Shown here: positions 35,786-44,308 of the stretch, in pieces
How the letters are laid out: the number at the start of each line of letters is the position of its first letter
How positions within the stretch are numbered: the first letter of the stretch is position 1
NCBI GenBank assembly: GCA_002779995.1
Contig: PEWX01000076.1
Location: 19,685 to 83,684, forward strand
Length of the DNA: 64,000 nucleotides
Direction: 5' to 3'
Source of the DNA: Piscirickettsiaceae bacterium CG07_land_8_20_14_0_80_44_28
Lineage (GTDB): Bacteria; Pseudomonadota; Gammaproteobacteria; Thiomicrospirales; Thiomicrospiraceae
Program-made: the position numbers and the translations under genes
The notes under the pieces: model-generated
What the model was told of the DNA's origin: nothing
The model's input: only the letters and a program-made list of their open reading frames with translations
Databases searched by the model: none

Positions 35786-35840
35786 GGTATGATGTTCCAT
35801 TCATTTACGACAACACCACCAACACATAAGGAACCCAGGC

Positions 35841-37034
35841 ATGACAGCCAGTATTCGCTTGAAAAAAAATGAAGATAAACGCTTAAAGCAAGGGCATTTG
35901 TGGATATTTAGTAATGAAGTCGATATTCAGAAAACGCCTTTAAAAGAATTACAGGCGGGGGAGGTGGTTACGGTTGAAGCCGATAATGGCAAACCTTTAG
36001 GGGTTGCTTATATCAATCCCCAAACCTTGATTTGTGGTCGTTTATTATCCCGTAATCCCAAGGTTCAGTTTAATCAAGCGTTTTTAAAGAAACGTATTCA
36101 AGCGGCACAAGTTTTAAGAGAGATGAGTTTTGATCGACCTTACTATCGCTTGGTTTTTGGTGAATCGGATGGACTTCCCGGGTTGGTTATCGACCGATTT
36201 GGCGACGTGTTTGTGGCGCAAATCACCACTGCCGGAATGGAAAATCTAAAAGCTGAACTGATTCAAACCCTTGAAAATTTATATCACCCAAAAGCCTTGC
36301 TGTTGCGAAATGATAGCAAAAGTCGTGAATTGGAAGGGTTGCCGCTTTATACAGAAGTGGCAATAGGCTCGATGCCCTCGCAAATTTTAATCGAAGAAAA
36401 TGGCGCACAGTTCGCTATTCCGGCTGAACTCGGTCAGAAAACCGGTTGGTTTTATGATCATCGAATGGCGCGTCGTCGGTTACAAGACTTTGTTAAAGAG
36501 AAAACTGTCTTAGATGTGTTTAGTTATTTAGGGGGCTGGGGGATTGAAGCGGCTGTGGCGGGTGCAAAAGAAGTGACTTGTGTGGATGCCTCGAGTTTCG
36601 CATTAGATGGGGTGGATGCCAATGCTGTGCTAAATGGTGTGGCAGAAAAAGTCATCACCATTGAAGGCAATGCCTTTGATGTGTTAAAAGCGCTGTCGGC
36701 TGAATGTCATAAATATGATGTGGTGATTGTCGATCCACCTGCTTTTGTTAAGCGTAAAAAAGATTTAAAGGCGGGCGCAGATGGCTATCGTCGAATTAAT
36801 GAGTTGGCGATGCGGCTCCTCAATCCAGATGGTATTTTGGTTTCCGCTTCGTGTTCGCATCATATGAGTCGGGACGCACTTTTAAAACAAATCCAACTGG
36901 GTGCGCGTCATATTGATCGGACGGTACAATTATTTGAACAGGCGCACCAATCGCCGGATCATCCCGTTCACCCAGCGATTCCGGAAACGGAATATATTAA
37001 AACCTTCTTTTTTAAAGTGACGAAGTCGTTGTAA
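35841..37034 (+). CDS. rlmI: 23S rRNA m5C methyltransferase, RlmI type
   Basis: 397-residue class I SAM-dependent methyltransferase with an N-terminal PUA domain (about 1-80). SAM motif VLDVFSYLGGWGIEAA, VDPPAFVKRKKD and the catalytic Cys region SASCSHHMSRD agree with RlmI (modifies C1962 of 23S rRNA in E. coli). The conserved early YRLVFGESDGLPGLVIDRF block is present. ATG 35841 has an AAGGAACC ribosome site. The unknown gene downstream begins directly after its stop. Confidence 0.93.
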   Translation: MTASIRLKKNEDKRLKQGHLWIFSNEVDIQKTPLKELQAGEVVTVEADNGKPLGVAYINPQTLICGRLLSRNPKVQFNQAFLKKRIQAAQVLREMSFDRPYYRLVFGESDGLPGLVIDRFGDVFVAQITTAGMENLKAELIQTLENLYHPKALLLRNDSKSRELEGLPLYTEVAIGSMPSQILIEENGAQFAIPAELGQKTGWFYDHRMARRRLQDFVKEKTVLDVFSYLGGWGIEAAVAGAKEVTCVDASSFALDGVDANAVLNGVAEKVITIEGNAFDVLKALSAECHKYDVVIVDPPAFVKRKKDLKAGADGYRRINELAMRLLNPDGILVSASCSHHMSRDALLKQIQLGARHIDRTVQLFEQAHQSPDHPVHPAIPETEYIKTFFFKVTKSL

Positions 37035-38198
37035 ATGAAACCGACTTTATCTGCCCCTCAGAAGCAATTAGCCAAGCACTGTTATTGGGATGCTGAAGCG
37101 CAAACCTTATGGTTGGACTGTCGGCAATGGTTACCAAAATATGGTGTGGTTTCCATACCGAGTTGGGATGCGATGATGCTGTCTGCTGATCCCATAGCGG
37201 ATTATCCGGCGGAGTTACAGATTTTCAATTGGTCCAATCAGCCGCAGTTGGCGTTTTGGCGAAAACAGATACCCAATTGGGTCAAAGAAAGTTGTGCTTT
37301 ATTTCCCAGTTATCAATTGCGATTATTGCATTTTGTGGCGCGTTATCCTCAGTTATTGGAATTATTAGATCATTCGCCGATGTTGGCATGGCGGTTGGTC
37401 AGCTCGTCTTTGACTGAATCCGAAATCGTTCAAGTATTACAGGACAAAAGAACCCACCTGATGGCAAAGTTGGGGTGGCCGGGCAGTCATGAGGCGGTGA
37501 GCTTTTTGCAAAAACTTCGGTTGCGATTTGTTAACAGCAATATTGTCGAATCGGTTGAAACCTGCCTATTGGATGATGAGCGTTTGCAGGGGTTGCAAAG
37601 TTTGCCAAGGGTTAATTCCATGGCGTTGTCCTTGGCTGCACGTTTCCCGGCATTAATTGGCGCTCGGTTACATCAAAATTTAGCAAAATTACCCTGTCGC
37701 CCGTTACAGTGCCAAAAAATGATTGCATGCTTGGAAGATGTTTATCGTGCCGCAGCGGTTTTACAGCCACCGGAAACGGATTTGAAGGCGATTGCTTCTG
37801 CACGTTATTTAGTCGATGTTGAGAAAATTTACCAGGCCTGGTGGTTTTTAGCCGCCCAGCAGGCCAGTTCGACTGTGGATTTAGGGTTGACCCAACAGCC
37901 GGTTCGTTTAACACTTAAACAACAGTGGCAAGCATTGAGTGTGTTGCAACACCATTATTGGTTAACCGATTGGTCAGATTTTGAAGCGGGTAAGGTGTCG
38001 TTATGGGTAAGGCATGCTGAGCAGGGTATAGAGGCTATATTGTTATTGCATCCATCAGCAGCCGAGAAGTCGCAGGATCAGCAGAATAATATGAGTGGGG
38101 CGATTGTGCGAGGCCGTCAAGCAGATAATCAATTGCTCAATGCTGAGCAATTAAGCTATTGGCATTGTTGGTTAGCGGGGGGCGAGCAAGCTGACTAG
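37035..38198 (+). CDS. Hypothetical protein, 387 residues, coupled to rlmI
   Basis: Not recognised. Trp- and Leu-rich, mostly helical. No signal peptide and no clear membrane segment. Its ATG follows the rlmI stop with no gap, so it depends on rlmI transcription and probably on its translation. Possible blocks: LRLLHFVARYPQLLELLDHSP (about 95-115) and SYWHCWLAGG at the C-terminus. Residues K-I-Y-Q-A-W-W-F-L are encoded by a dispersed palindrome copy (37832-37841). It may help rRNA modification or be a stable lineage-specific gene. Confidence 0.62.
   Translation: MKPTLSAPQKQLAKHCYWDAEAQTLWLDCRQWLPKYGVVSIPSWDAMMLSADPIADYPAELQIFNWSNQPQLAFWRKQIPNWVKESCALFPSYQLRLLHFVARYPQLLELLDHSPMLAWRLVSSSLTESEIVQVLQDKRTHLMAKLGWPGSHEAVSFLQKLRLRFVNSNIVESVETCLLDDERLQGLQSLPRVNSMALSLAARFPALIGARLHQNLAKLPCRPLQCQKMIACLEDVYRAAAVLQPPETDLKAIASARYLVDVEKIYQAWWFLAAQQASSTVDLGLTQQPVRLTLKQQWQALSVLQHHYWLTDWSDFEAGKVSLWVRHAEQGIEAILLLHPSAAEKSQDQQNNMSGAIVRGRQADNQLLNAEQLSYWHCWLAGGEQAD
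37832..37841. repeat. CCAGGCCTGG palindrome inside the gene after rlmI
   Basis: Exact core, followed by TGGTTTTTA as in other copies; coding (Y-Q-A-W-W-F). Confidence 0.8.
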
Positions 38199-38218
38199 CT
38201 TGCCGACTGCCAAACGGT

Positions 38219-39481
38219 TTAGGGCAACTGCTTTTCTGAGCCCATTAAGTCGTCTAAGGTTTCTCTCGGGCGAATTTCAAATGCCTGATCACCATCCACT
38301 AAGATCTCAGCGGCACGAGGGCGGCTGTTGTAATTTGAGCTCATGGTGAAGCCGTAAGCACCAGACGACATCACGGCTAACAAATCGCCCGCTTTTAGAT
38401 TAAGGGAGCGATCTTTTCCAAGAAAATCTCCCGTTTCACAAACGGGGCCGACCAAATCCCAGCTTGCTTGAACACCATCTTCTCTTGGCGTCACCGGAAG
38501 GATCGCTTGGTGCGATTGGTAAAGCGCGGGACGAATCAAATCATTCATGGCAGCATCAATAATCGCAAATTTTTTGTGAGCGGTGGGTTTCAGGTATTCC
38601 ACTTCTGTGAGCAATACTCCCCCATTGCCGGCAATGGCACGACCCGGTTCAATAATGACTTCTATATTTGGATCATGGAGTTCATCAACCAAGGCTTGAA
38701 TATAGCTTTGAATTTCTGGTGGGGTTTCATCGGTATATTGAATGCCTAAGCCCCCGCCCAAATCTAAGTGATGAATGGCAATCCCTTGCGCTTCAAGTTG
38801 GCGTTTCAGGTCTAAAACCCTCTTAAGGGCATCGACAAAGGGTGACAGTTCGGTTAATTGAGAGCCGATATGGCAATCAAGACCTAGAATTTGAATATGG
38901 GAGCAAGCCTGAGCGTCGGCATAAAGTTGAGGCGCTGTTTCAATATCAACCCCAAATTTATTGTCTTTTAAGCCCGTCGAAATATAGGGATGGGTCTTGG
39001 CATCGACATCCGGATTGACACGAATTGAAATCGGTGCAACCTGGTTACAGCGTTTGGCAACCGCTTGAATGCGATCCAATTCTGCATGAGATTCAAGATT
39101 AAAACAGCGAATACCCGCTTCAAGTGCCTGTTGAATTTCGGCAGATTTTTTGGCAACCCCGGAGAAAACCACTTTGCTGGGATCCCCCCCGGCGCGCAAT
39201 ACTCTTTCCAATTCACCACCGGAGACAATATCAAATCCGGATCCCAAACGGGCTAATAGGTTTAGAATGGCGAGATTGGAATTGGTTTTGACCGCATAAC
39301 AGACTAAATGGGGCTGTTTGCCAAAAGCCTGGTCGAAAGCCTGCCATTGTTGTTCTATAGCCGAACGAGAGTAGACGTAAAGGGGCGTGCCATATTGACT
39401 GGCAAGCTCGGATAAAGCCAGGTTTTCGACATAAAGGGTTTGATGTTGTGGATGATAATGGAAGCTACCAAAGGCTGTCAT
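38219..39481 (-). CDS. lysA: Diaminopimelate decarboxylase
   Basis: PLP enzyme for the last step of lysine synthesis, 420 residues. The PLP lysine is in VCYAVKTNSNLA; HIGSQL, the Gly-rich LDLGGGLGI and EPGRAIAGNGG bind the cofactor phosphate; GPVCETGDFL supplies the active-site Cys and Glu of the partner subunit. ATG overlaps the lptM stop (ATGA), so the pair is translated together, the usual lptM-lysA order; dapF, often next, is absent here. Confidence 0.96.
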   Translation of the reverse strand: MTAFGSFHYHPQHQTLYVENLALSELASQYGTPLYVYSRSAIEQQWQAFDQAFGKQPHLVCYAVKTNSNLAILNLLARLGSGFDIVSGGELERVLRAGGDPSKVVFSGVAKKSAEIQQALEAGIRCFNLESHAELDRIQAVAKRCNQVAPISIRVNPDVDAKTHPYISTGLKDNKFGVDIETAPQLYADAQACSHIQILGLDCHIGSQLTELSPFVDALKRVLDLKRQLEAQGIAIHHLDLGGGLGIQYTDETPPEIQSYIQALVDELHDPNIEVIIEPGRAIAGNGGVLLTEVEYLKPTAHKKFAIIDAAMNDLIRPALYQSHQAILPVTPREDGVQASWDLVGPVCETGDFLGKDRSLNLKAGDLLAVMSSGAYGFTMSSNYNSRPRAAEILVDGDQAFEIRPRETLDDLMGSEKQLP

Positions 39482-39663
39482 GGGGTATCCTGTGTTGTCG
39501 ATGAATGAGGGGCGTTTTCGGGTGCAGTTGGCTTAGGGTCATCAGGTAAATAAAGCGGGCCTTTTTTACCACAACCACTGAGTACAGAGAGCAGTAAGCA
39601 CAATGTGAGTAGGGTTAGCAGGTGGCGAAATAGATTGATTTTGCCAGTGTGATAGATAGGCAT
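39478..39663 (-). CDS. lptM: LPS translocon maturation chaperone LptM (YifL-like lipoprotein)
   Basis: 61-residue small lipoprotein: hydrophobic signal, lipobox VLSGC with lipid Cys at about 31, then the family signature GCGKKGPLYLP. LptM helps assembly and disulfide formation of the LptDE translocon in E. coli. The tail is Pro/Thr-rich and short. Coupled to lysA through a 4-bp ATGA overlap. Confidence 0.88.
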   Translation of the reverse strand: MPIYHTGKINLFRHLLTLLTLCLLLSVLSGCGKKGPLYLPDDPKPTAPENAPHSSTTQDTP

Positions 39664-39795
39664 GATGACTCTCTTTTTTTATAAGGTGTTATTTTATCGC
39701 AACTGAAGTGGTTTTTTGTAAACAATTGATTGCCTTTCTCTGGCCGCTTTTGGTTAAAATGATTTGATAGAACCTTAAACCATGAGGCAAAAAGA

Positions 39796-40467
39796 ATGCA
39801 GAAAACAATGGATGCGGTGGTGGTTGATCCGCCAAGCAAAGTGGATTCGACAATGATTTGGTTACATGGCCTAGGAGCGGATGGTCATGACTTTGAAGGC
39901 ATTGTACCGCAATTCGCATTACCGCCCAATCATGGGATTCGTTTTATATTTCCGCATGCCCCCATTCAAGCGGTGACGGTCAATGGCGGCATGAAAATGC
40001 GCGCATGGTATGATATTCGTCAAGTCGATTTAACCCAACAAGTGGATTGGCAAGGCATTGAGCAAAGTGTTGCCTTACTGGATGAATTGGTTTCGCAGCA
40101 GGTATCAGCAGGTATTGCGACGCAACATATTATGATCGCAGGGTTTTCTCAAGGGGGTGTGATTGCTTTGCATGCTGGGTTGCAAAGACCAGAGCCATTG
40201 GCCGGGATTATTGCATTATCGACGTATTTCCCCGAACGATCAAAAACCCGTTATCAACAACCGGAAAGTTGTCCGATTTTTATGGCGCATGGCTTAATGG
40301 ATCCGATTTGTCCATATAAAAGTGCTAAAGTTGCTTTATCTCATTTACAGGGTCAAGGATTTTCACCCAGTTGGCATGCGTACCCAATGCAACATCAAGT
40401 TTGTCTGGAAGAGATTGAGGCTTTATCCAAATTTATTCAGCAGCGGTTGGTGAGCAATCAACAATGA
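39796..40467 (+). CDS. Carboxylesterase / phospholipase family alpha/beta hydrolase
   Basis: 223-residue serine hydrolase of the acyl-protein thioesterase/EstB-like family. Oxyanion segment WLHGLGADGHDFE, nucleophile in AGFSQGGVIAL (Ser about 118), catalytic Asp in HGLMDPICPY and His in YPMQHQVC. Substrates are probably short-chain esters; the natural one is unknown. No signal peptide, so cytoplasmic. Ends beside a dispersed palindrome. Confidence 0.88.
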   Translation: MQKTMDAVVVDPPSKVDSTMIWLHGLGADGHDFEGIVPQFALPPNHGIRFIFPHAPIQAVTVNGGMKMRAWYDIRQVDLTQQVDWQGIEQSVALLDELVSQQVSAGIATQHIMIAGFSQGGVIALHAGLQRPEPLAGIIALSTYFPERSKTRYQQPESCPIFMAHGLMDPICPYKSAKVALSHLQGQGFSPSWHAYPMQHQVCLEEIEALSKFIQQRLVSNQQ

Positions 40468-40488
40468 TGACCAGGCCTGGTGGTTTTT
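40466..40488. repeat. CCAGGCCTGG palindrome after the esterase gene
   Basis: Exact core at 40471-40480 followed by TGGTTTTTA; it overlaps the esterase stop region and precedes the PilZ-like gene by 18 bp. Possible terminator. Confidence 0.8.
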
Positions 40489-40505
40489 AATAGAAAAGGA
40501 TCGTT

Positions 40506-41501
40506 ATGGGGAATGTAAGACGCTATTTTCGATATGATGTTGAAATTCCAATTTTCTTTGAAACAGCGGATGAGCAAGAAAGCTATCAGCAGCAAACCTA
40601 TGAACATTTAATGACGGCTAAGGAAGCGGCCTATTTAAAAAAATTAAATCGAGATATTCAACTGCTCTTGGGTGAGGCCTTTTCAGGCGGTTCCGAAACC
40701 TTGCAAATTTTTCAAATGCTAAATCATCGAATTGATTTTATGGCCTGGATATTAAGTGCCTTAATGCGTGCTGAAGATCCCCGTAAACAACCAGAGTATC
40801 AATTTAGGGTCCGTTCGGATAAAAATACCCGTTTACCGGAAACTCGTAAAAAAACCAAAATCATGCCGCTTATTGAAGGCATGGTTGTTCAGATAAATGA
40901 ACATTTACACGAGTTGATTGAAGTGGTTCAAAACAGTATTGAGGGCAAGATCTTTTTGTATCCACGCAAAATCCGCCCATTGTTTAAAGCAAAAGATTAT
41001 GTGAAAAATCTTCAAGAACTTGCTGATAATGGGTTTGCACCTGCTCAAGTGTTAAACCTATTAATTGAAAAACTGAATGCTTATGAACGGTTGCTGATTG
41101 AATTGAAACGGGCATATTTGGCTAAAACCAATAATGAAACCTGGGCAGTGCAAAAGGTGAATTTGTCTGCGGGGGGGTTTAGTTTTAATACCCCAAGTAA
41201 ATTTGCATTTTTTGCCAAGATGAATGTATTTATGAAATTGGGTGAGGATATTTTAGTGTGTCGAGGGCGGGTGGTATTGAATAAGTTTTTACCCTCGATC
41301 TCGCTTTATAAAGTGGGTGTGGAGTTTGAGTCTTTATCTAAAGCGCATGAAAGGCTGATTACCTTGTATGTTCAGCATCAGGAGTTACGCGATGCCATGC
41401 GCTCACTTGAAGAACCTCAAACCGATAATGAAATGGATGAGACGGTCAGTCGAGAAGTCGGTGACGAAACCGATGAACCGTTTGAAATAGAAGAAATTTA
41501 G
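40506..41501 (+). CDS. PilZ-like protein with split ligand motifs (paralogue 1)
   Basis: 331 residues. The N-terminal RRYFRYD carries the RxxxR half of the PilZ cyclic-di-GMP motif (about residues 5-9). The NxSxxG half, NLSAGGFSF, appears only at about 220, followed by typical PilZ strands (KMNVFMKLGEDILVCRGRVV, YKVGVEFESL). About 190-200 mostly helical residues lie between. The acidic tail ends FEIEEI, echoing a motif of the other two paralogues. Probable cyclic-di-GMP receptor; the output is unknown. Convergent with the 145-residue unknown. Confidence 0.72.
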   Translation: MGNVRRYFRYDVEIPIFFETADEQESYQQQTYEHLMTAKEAAYLKKLNRDIQLLLGEAFSGGSETLQIFQMLNHRIDFMAWILSALMRAEDPRKQPEYQFRVRSDKNTRLPETRKKTKIMPLIEGMVVQINEHLHELIEVVQNSIEGKIFLYPRKIRPLFKAKDYVKNLQELADNGFAPAQVLNLLIEKLNAYERLLIELKRAYLAKTNNETWAVQKVNLSAGGFSFNTPSKFAFFAKMNVFMKLGEDILVCRGRVVLNKFLPSISLYKVGVEFESLSKAHERLITLYVQHQELRDAMRSLEEPQTDNEMDETVSREVGDETDEPFEIEEI

Positions 41502-41529
41502 GGATGATGCGCGTTTTTGTATTAGCCGT

Positions 41530-41967
41530 TTATGCTTTTGATCGAGCGAGGCCTTTTGCTTTAGCGATTTTTAAAATCTCTTCGCGAACCGTTTGAACTT
41601 TTTTGAGCCAAGAGGCAAAGTAGGGATAATGTCGTTCAACTTGTTTATAGAGCCCTGATAAAGTGGGTTTCGGTTCGTGAAGGGCAAATGCAGTAATTTC
41701 AATAAGACGGTTGATATGTTTTGGGCTCATTTGCGGGGTGACTTCAAAGTAGCTGACTTTGGTTAAAATGACAGCATCCAGCACTTTTTGCCATTCGGTT
41801 GGCGATAATGCAAATTGATTGGATAAATAGCCATCAACGCCCTTAAAGTGCATTTCAAGCAGTTGCTTTAAACGGTAGTAATGGAGTAAATCTGCGGCAG
41901 GGGCGCGTAATGAGACGGGTAACTCATCCAAAAAACCTGCTTCTATGGTGTGGTTTCTACCTGGCAT
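41530..41967 (-). CDS. Hypothetical protein, 145 residues, downstream of PilZ-like paralogue 2
   Basis: Not recognised. All-helical appearance, basic C-terminus (KIAKAKGLARSKA), no signal or membrane segment. Starts 9 bp after the stop of the PilZ-like gene on the same strand, so it is likely co-transcribed with it and may act in the same pathway. Pro-Ala-rich block SLRAPAADLLHYYRLKQLLEM is near the N-terminus. Confidence 0.6.
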   Translation of the reverse strand: MPGRNHTIEAGFLDELPVSLRAPAADLLHYYRLKQLLEMHFKGVDGYLSNQFALSPTEWQKVLDAVILTKVSYFEVTPQMSPKHINRLIEITAFALHEPKPTLSGLYKQVERHYPYFASWLKKVQTVREEILKIAKAKGLARSKA

Positions 41968-41976
41968 AGTTCTACA

Positions 41977-42921
41977 TTATGTGAGCTTAATGCTCATACA
42001 TTCCTCAATTTCAAAACGTTGAATTTCATTTTGCAATTTATTTTGGTTTTTTCCATCCGGAAAATCAAAGTTTATCGCAACCCTTTCTTGTTTGCCATCG
42101 GCCATTTTTCGAGTGTCAACAATGGAGCCGTTAAAAAATAAGATTTCTTTATTCAGCGGAAGCTGGATCATGACATCCACTTTCTCGAAAAGTTTAAACT
42201 GCTTATTAAAATGGAGCGCAACCCCGGAAGCACTGATATTGGTGTTGTGAACAGTCCAGCCTTCAGGGTGTTGGCGTAAAACATTATCGTCATTTATCTG
42301 CCGGTAAGCATCAGTATAAACCGTTAATAGTCGGTTAAGGTTTAAAATGGCTTGCACGAGTGGGATTTTTTCAACTTCCTCACCGGAAAAAACGGTTTCG
42401 ATGCGATCACTTTTAAATTTTTTGGGCAAGTTAGGGTCACCATAAAATTTGTCGGGTGTGGAGTTCATGACGGCTTCACCAATCGCATACATGAATACCA
42501 TGTATTTTTCTTCGATCATTTTAAAGTAATTGTAGGTTTTGGGCGCAGAATCATGGATGGATTCAATGGTGGAGAAACCCCGTAAGTGGTGGTTTAACGT
42601 TTCTGTAAAATTGGCCTCTTTACGCGGGTTTAAGCCACGGGTCATGGTTCTGATGCAGTGACCGAGAAAATCAATGTCATTCAGGCATTCGTGAAACAGC
42701 GCAGAGGTCACTTGCTTGTGTTCTTGAATGCGTTCCATCCAATATAGGGTTTGATCGGTATGTTTTTCAATGGCTTTTTCGATATAGTCCGGAAAATAAT
42801 TAATACCGGACGCATAAATTTCATAGTCCTTTATCGGCGAAGACGGAATGATGAATATTTTGATGGGCATATCGATCCGGAAGAAGCGTCTGGAATTGCC
42901 TTTGTGAAACCATCTATTCAT
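41977..42921 (-). CDS. PilZ-like protein with split ligand motifs (paralogue 2)
   Basis: 314 residues. RRFFRIDMP (about 11-19) carries RxxxR; NISASGVAL (about 229-237) carries NxSxxG; then strands VDVMIQLPLNKEILFFNGSIV and ERVAINFDFPDGKNQNKLQNEIQRFEIEE. The two halves of the PilZ barrel are separated by a helical stretch of about 200 residues. The first 12 residues (MNRWFHKGNSRR) equal those of paralogue 3, so the pair is a tandem duplication. No membrane segment. Confidence 0.75.
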   Translation of the reverse strand: MNRWFHKGNSRRFFRIDMPIKIFIIPSSPIKDYEIYASGINYFPDYIEKAIEKHTDQTLYWMERIQEHKQVTSALFHECLNDIDFLGHCIRTMTRGLNPRKEANFTETLNHHLRGFSTIESIHDSAPKTYNYFKMIEEKYMVFMYAIGEAVMNSTPDKFYGDPNLPKKFKSDRIETVFSGEEVEKIPLVQAILNLNRLLTVYTDAYRQINDDNVLRQHPEGWTVHNTNISASGVALHFNKQFKLFEKVDVMIQLPLNKEILFFNGSIVDTRKMADGKQERVAINFDFPDGKNQNKLQNEIQRFEIEECMSIKLT

Positions 42922-43005
42922 GATTGACAGTGTCCGATTGGTAAGCGTGAAGAAAACATCGCTTCTTGATGCAAATTTGATGCCAAAAATCTATTTCCCT
43001 TGATA

Positions 43006-43959
43006 TTAGACACTGGCATTGAGGTCTATCTCCAGGGTTTCTTCAATTTCAAAACGCTGAATTTCATTTTGCAACAAGTTTTGGTTCTTCGAGTCCGGGA
43101 ACTCAAAATTAATGGCAATTCGTTCTTTGTGTTGATTCTCTATAGTACGGATATCGACGATAGAACCATTAAAGTTGCAGACTGCTTTTCGGATGGGAAT
43201 AAATATAAAAATGTCTACTTTTTCAAAGGGTTTAAACCTTTTTGCCATCACCATTGATAAGCCTGACGCACTGACATTAACCTTTTGTTGTATCCAGTCT
43301 TCAGGGAAGTCGCGCAAAATATTGTCATCGTTTATTTGACGATAGGCTTCGATATAGGTTTCCATATAACTGGCTAAGGATAATATGGCTTGTATTAGCG
43401 GGATTTTGCTGAATTTTTCGGCTTTGAATTGTTGCAAAATTTCATCAATTTTAAAGCCATAAGGTAAGTTCCTTTGCGCAGCAAACAAGTTTGGTGTGGA
43501 TTTCTCAATTGAGGTAATCAGTGTATTTAGGAAAAAAAGGTATTTTTCTTCAATTAATTTGAAATATCGATAGGTTTTAGGCGCCGATTGACTGAGTGGT
43601 TCAATGGTGGTGAACCCTTGTTGATATTGTTTAATGGTCATCCAATAGTTGGGATCCAACTTTGGGTTGATCCCTTTGGAAACGGCTTCAGCGCAACGCC
43701 CAAAAAACTCGATGGTATTGATGGTTTCTTCAAAAAGCGTGGTCATCAACACCTTTTGATCTTGAATACGCTTTATCCAATAAAAAGCCTCATTTTTTTG
43801 AATTTCAATCAATTGTTTAATGGTCGGCGGAAAGTAGTCGATACCCGTGGCAAATATGTCTCTATCTCGAATGGGGGATGCGGGGGAGATAAAAACTTTT
43901 AGGGGCATATCCAATCGATAAAATCTTCTGGAGTTGCCTTTATGAAACCATCTATTCAT
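43006..43959 (-). CDS. PilZ-like protein with split ligand motifs (paralogue 3)
   Basis: 317 residues, same architecture as paralogue 2: RRFYRLDMP at 11-19, helical insert including KTYRYFKLIEEKYLFFL and YRQINDDNILRDFPEDW, then VNVSASGLSM at about 227-236 and FNGSIVDIRT, RIAINFEFPDSKNQNLLQNE. The ligand motifs RxxxR and NxSxxG are intact. Upstream gene of the tandem pair; the 84-bp gap to paralogue 2 shows no terminator. Probable cyclic-di-GMP effector near the diguanylate cyclases at 31-36 kb. Confidence 0.75.
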   Translation of the reverse strand: MNRWFHKGNSRRFYRLDMPLKVFISPASPIRDRDIFATGIDYFPPTIKQLIEIQKNEAFYWIKRIQDQKVLMTTLFEETINTIEFFGRCAEAVSKGINPKLDPNYWMTIKQYQQGFTTIEPLSQSAPKTYRYFKLIEEKYLFFLNTLITSIEKSTPNLFAAQRNLPYGFKIDEILQQFKAEKFSKIPLIQAILSLASYMETYIEAYRQINDDNILRDFPEDWIQQKVNVSASGLSMVMAKRFKPFEKVDIFIFIPIRKAVCNFNGSIVDIRTIENQHKERIAINFEFPDSKNQNLLQNEIQRFEIEETLEIDLNASV

Positions 43960-44026
43960 TCATCACTCTGTGTTGGATAATCATGATTGCTGTCATTGAT
44001 AAGCTGTTACGTAAGAAGCATTTATT

Positions 44027-44308
44027 TTAGTTGATTTGAATGGGAATAGGTAGGGGCCTGAGGGGTTTTTCGCACCAAAGAATCAGCTTGGGAGCCGGGA
44101 GTTTACAGTTCGTGGCACACTGGCCTGTATGACAGGTTGCGCCTGCTGAGTGGGGTTGAGACTGTGTTTCGATAACATGACCTTGTGCAATCAACGGCGC
44201 TAAAAGCCCGTCTAACGCATCAGGTTGTAAATCGAAATGATTGATTAATGCCTGACGACTGACCGCTTGATGTTGGCGTATATAGTCTTTGATGGCTAAG
44301 AGAATCAA
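44027..44308 (-). CDS. feoC: FeoC-like regulator of ferrous iron transport
   Basis: 93 residues from TTG 44308, whose last two bases share the feoB stop (TTGA overlap), with an AAGGA ribosome site 7 bases upstream inside feoB. The N-terminus is a winged-helix-like domain (ILLAIKDYIRQHQAVSRQALINHF). Then a Cys cluster CHTGQCATNC, as in FeoC proteins that carry a redox-sensitive iron-sulfur site. In the same frame the sequence runs open far into feoB, which hides the true start. Follows feoA-feoB, as in enterobacteria. Confidence 0.7.
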   Translation of the reverse strand: MILLAIKDYIRQHQAVSRQALINHFDLQPDALDGLLAPLIAQGHVIETQSQPHSAGATCHTGQCATNCKLPAPKLILWCEKPLRPLPIPIQIN

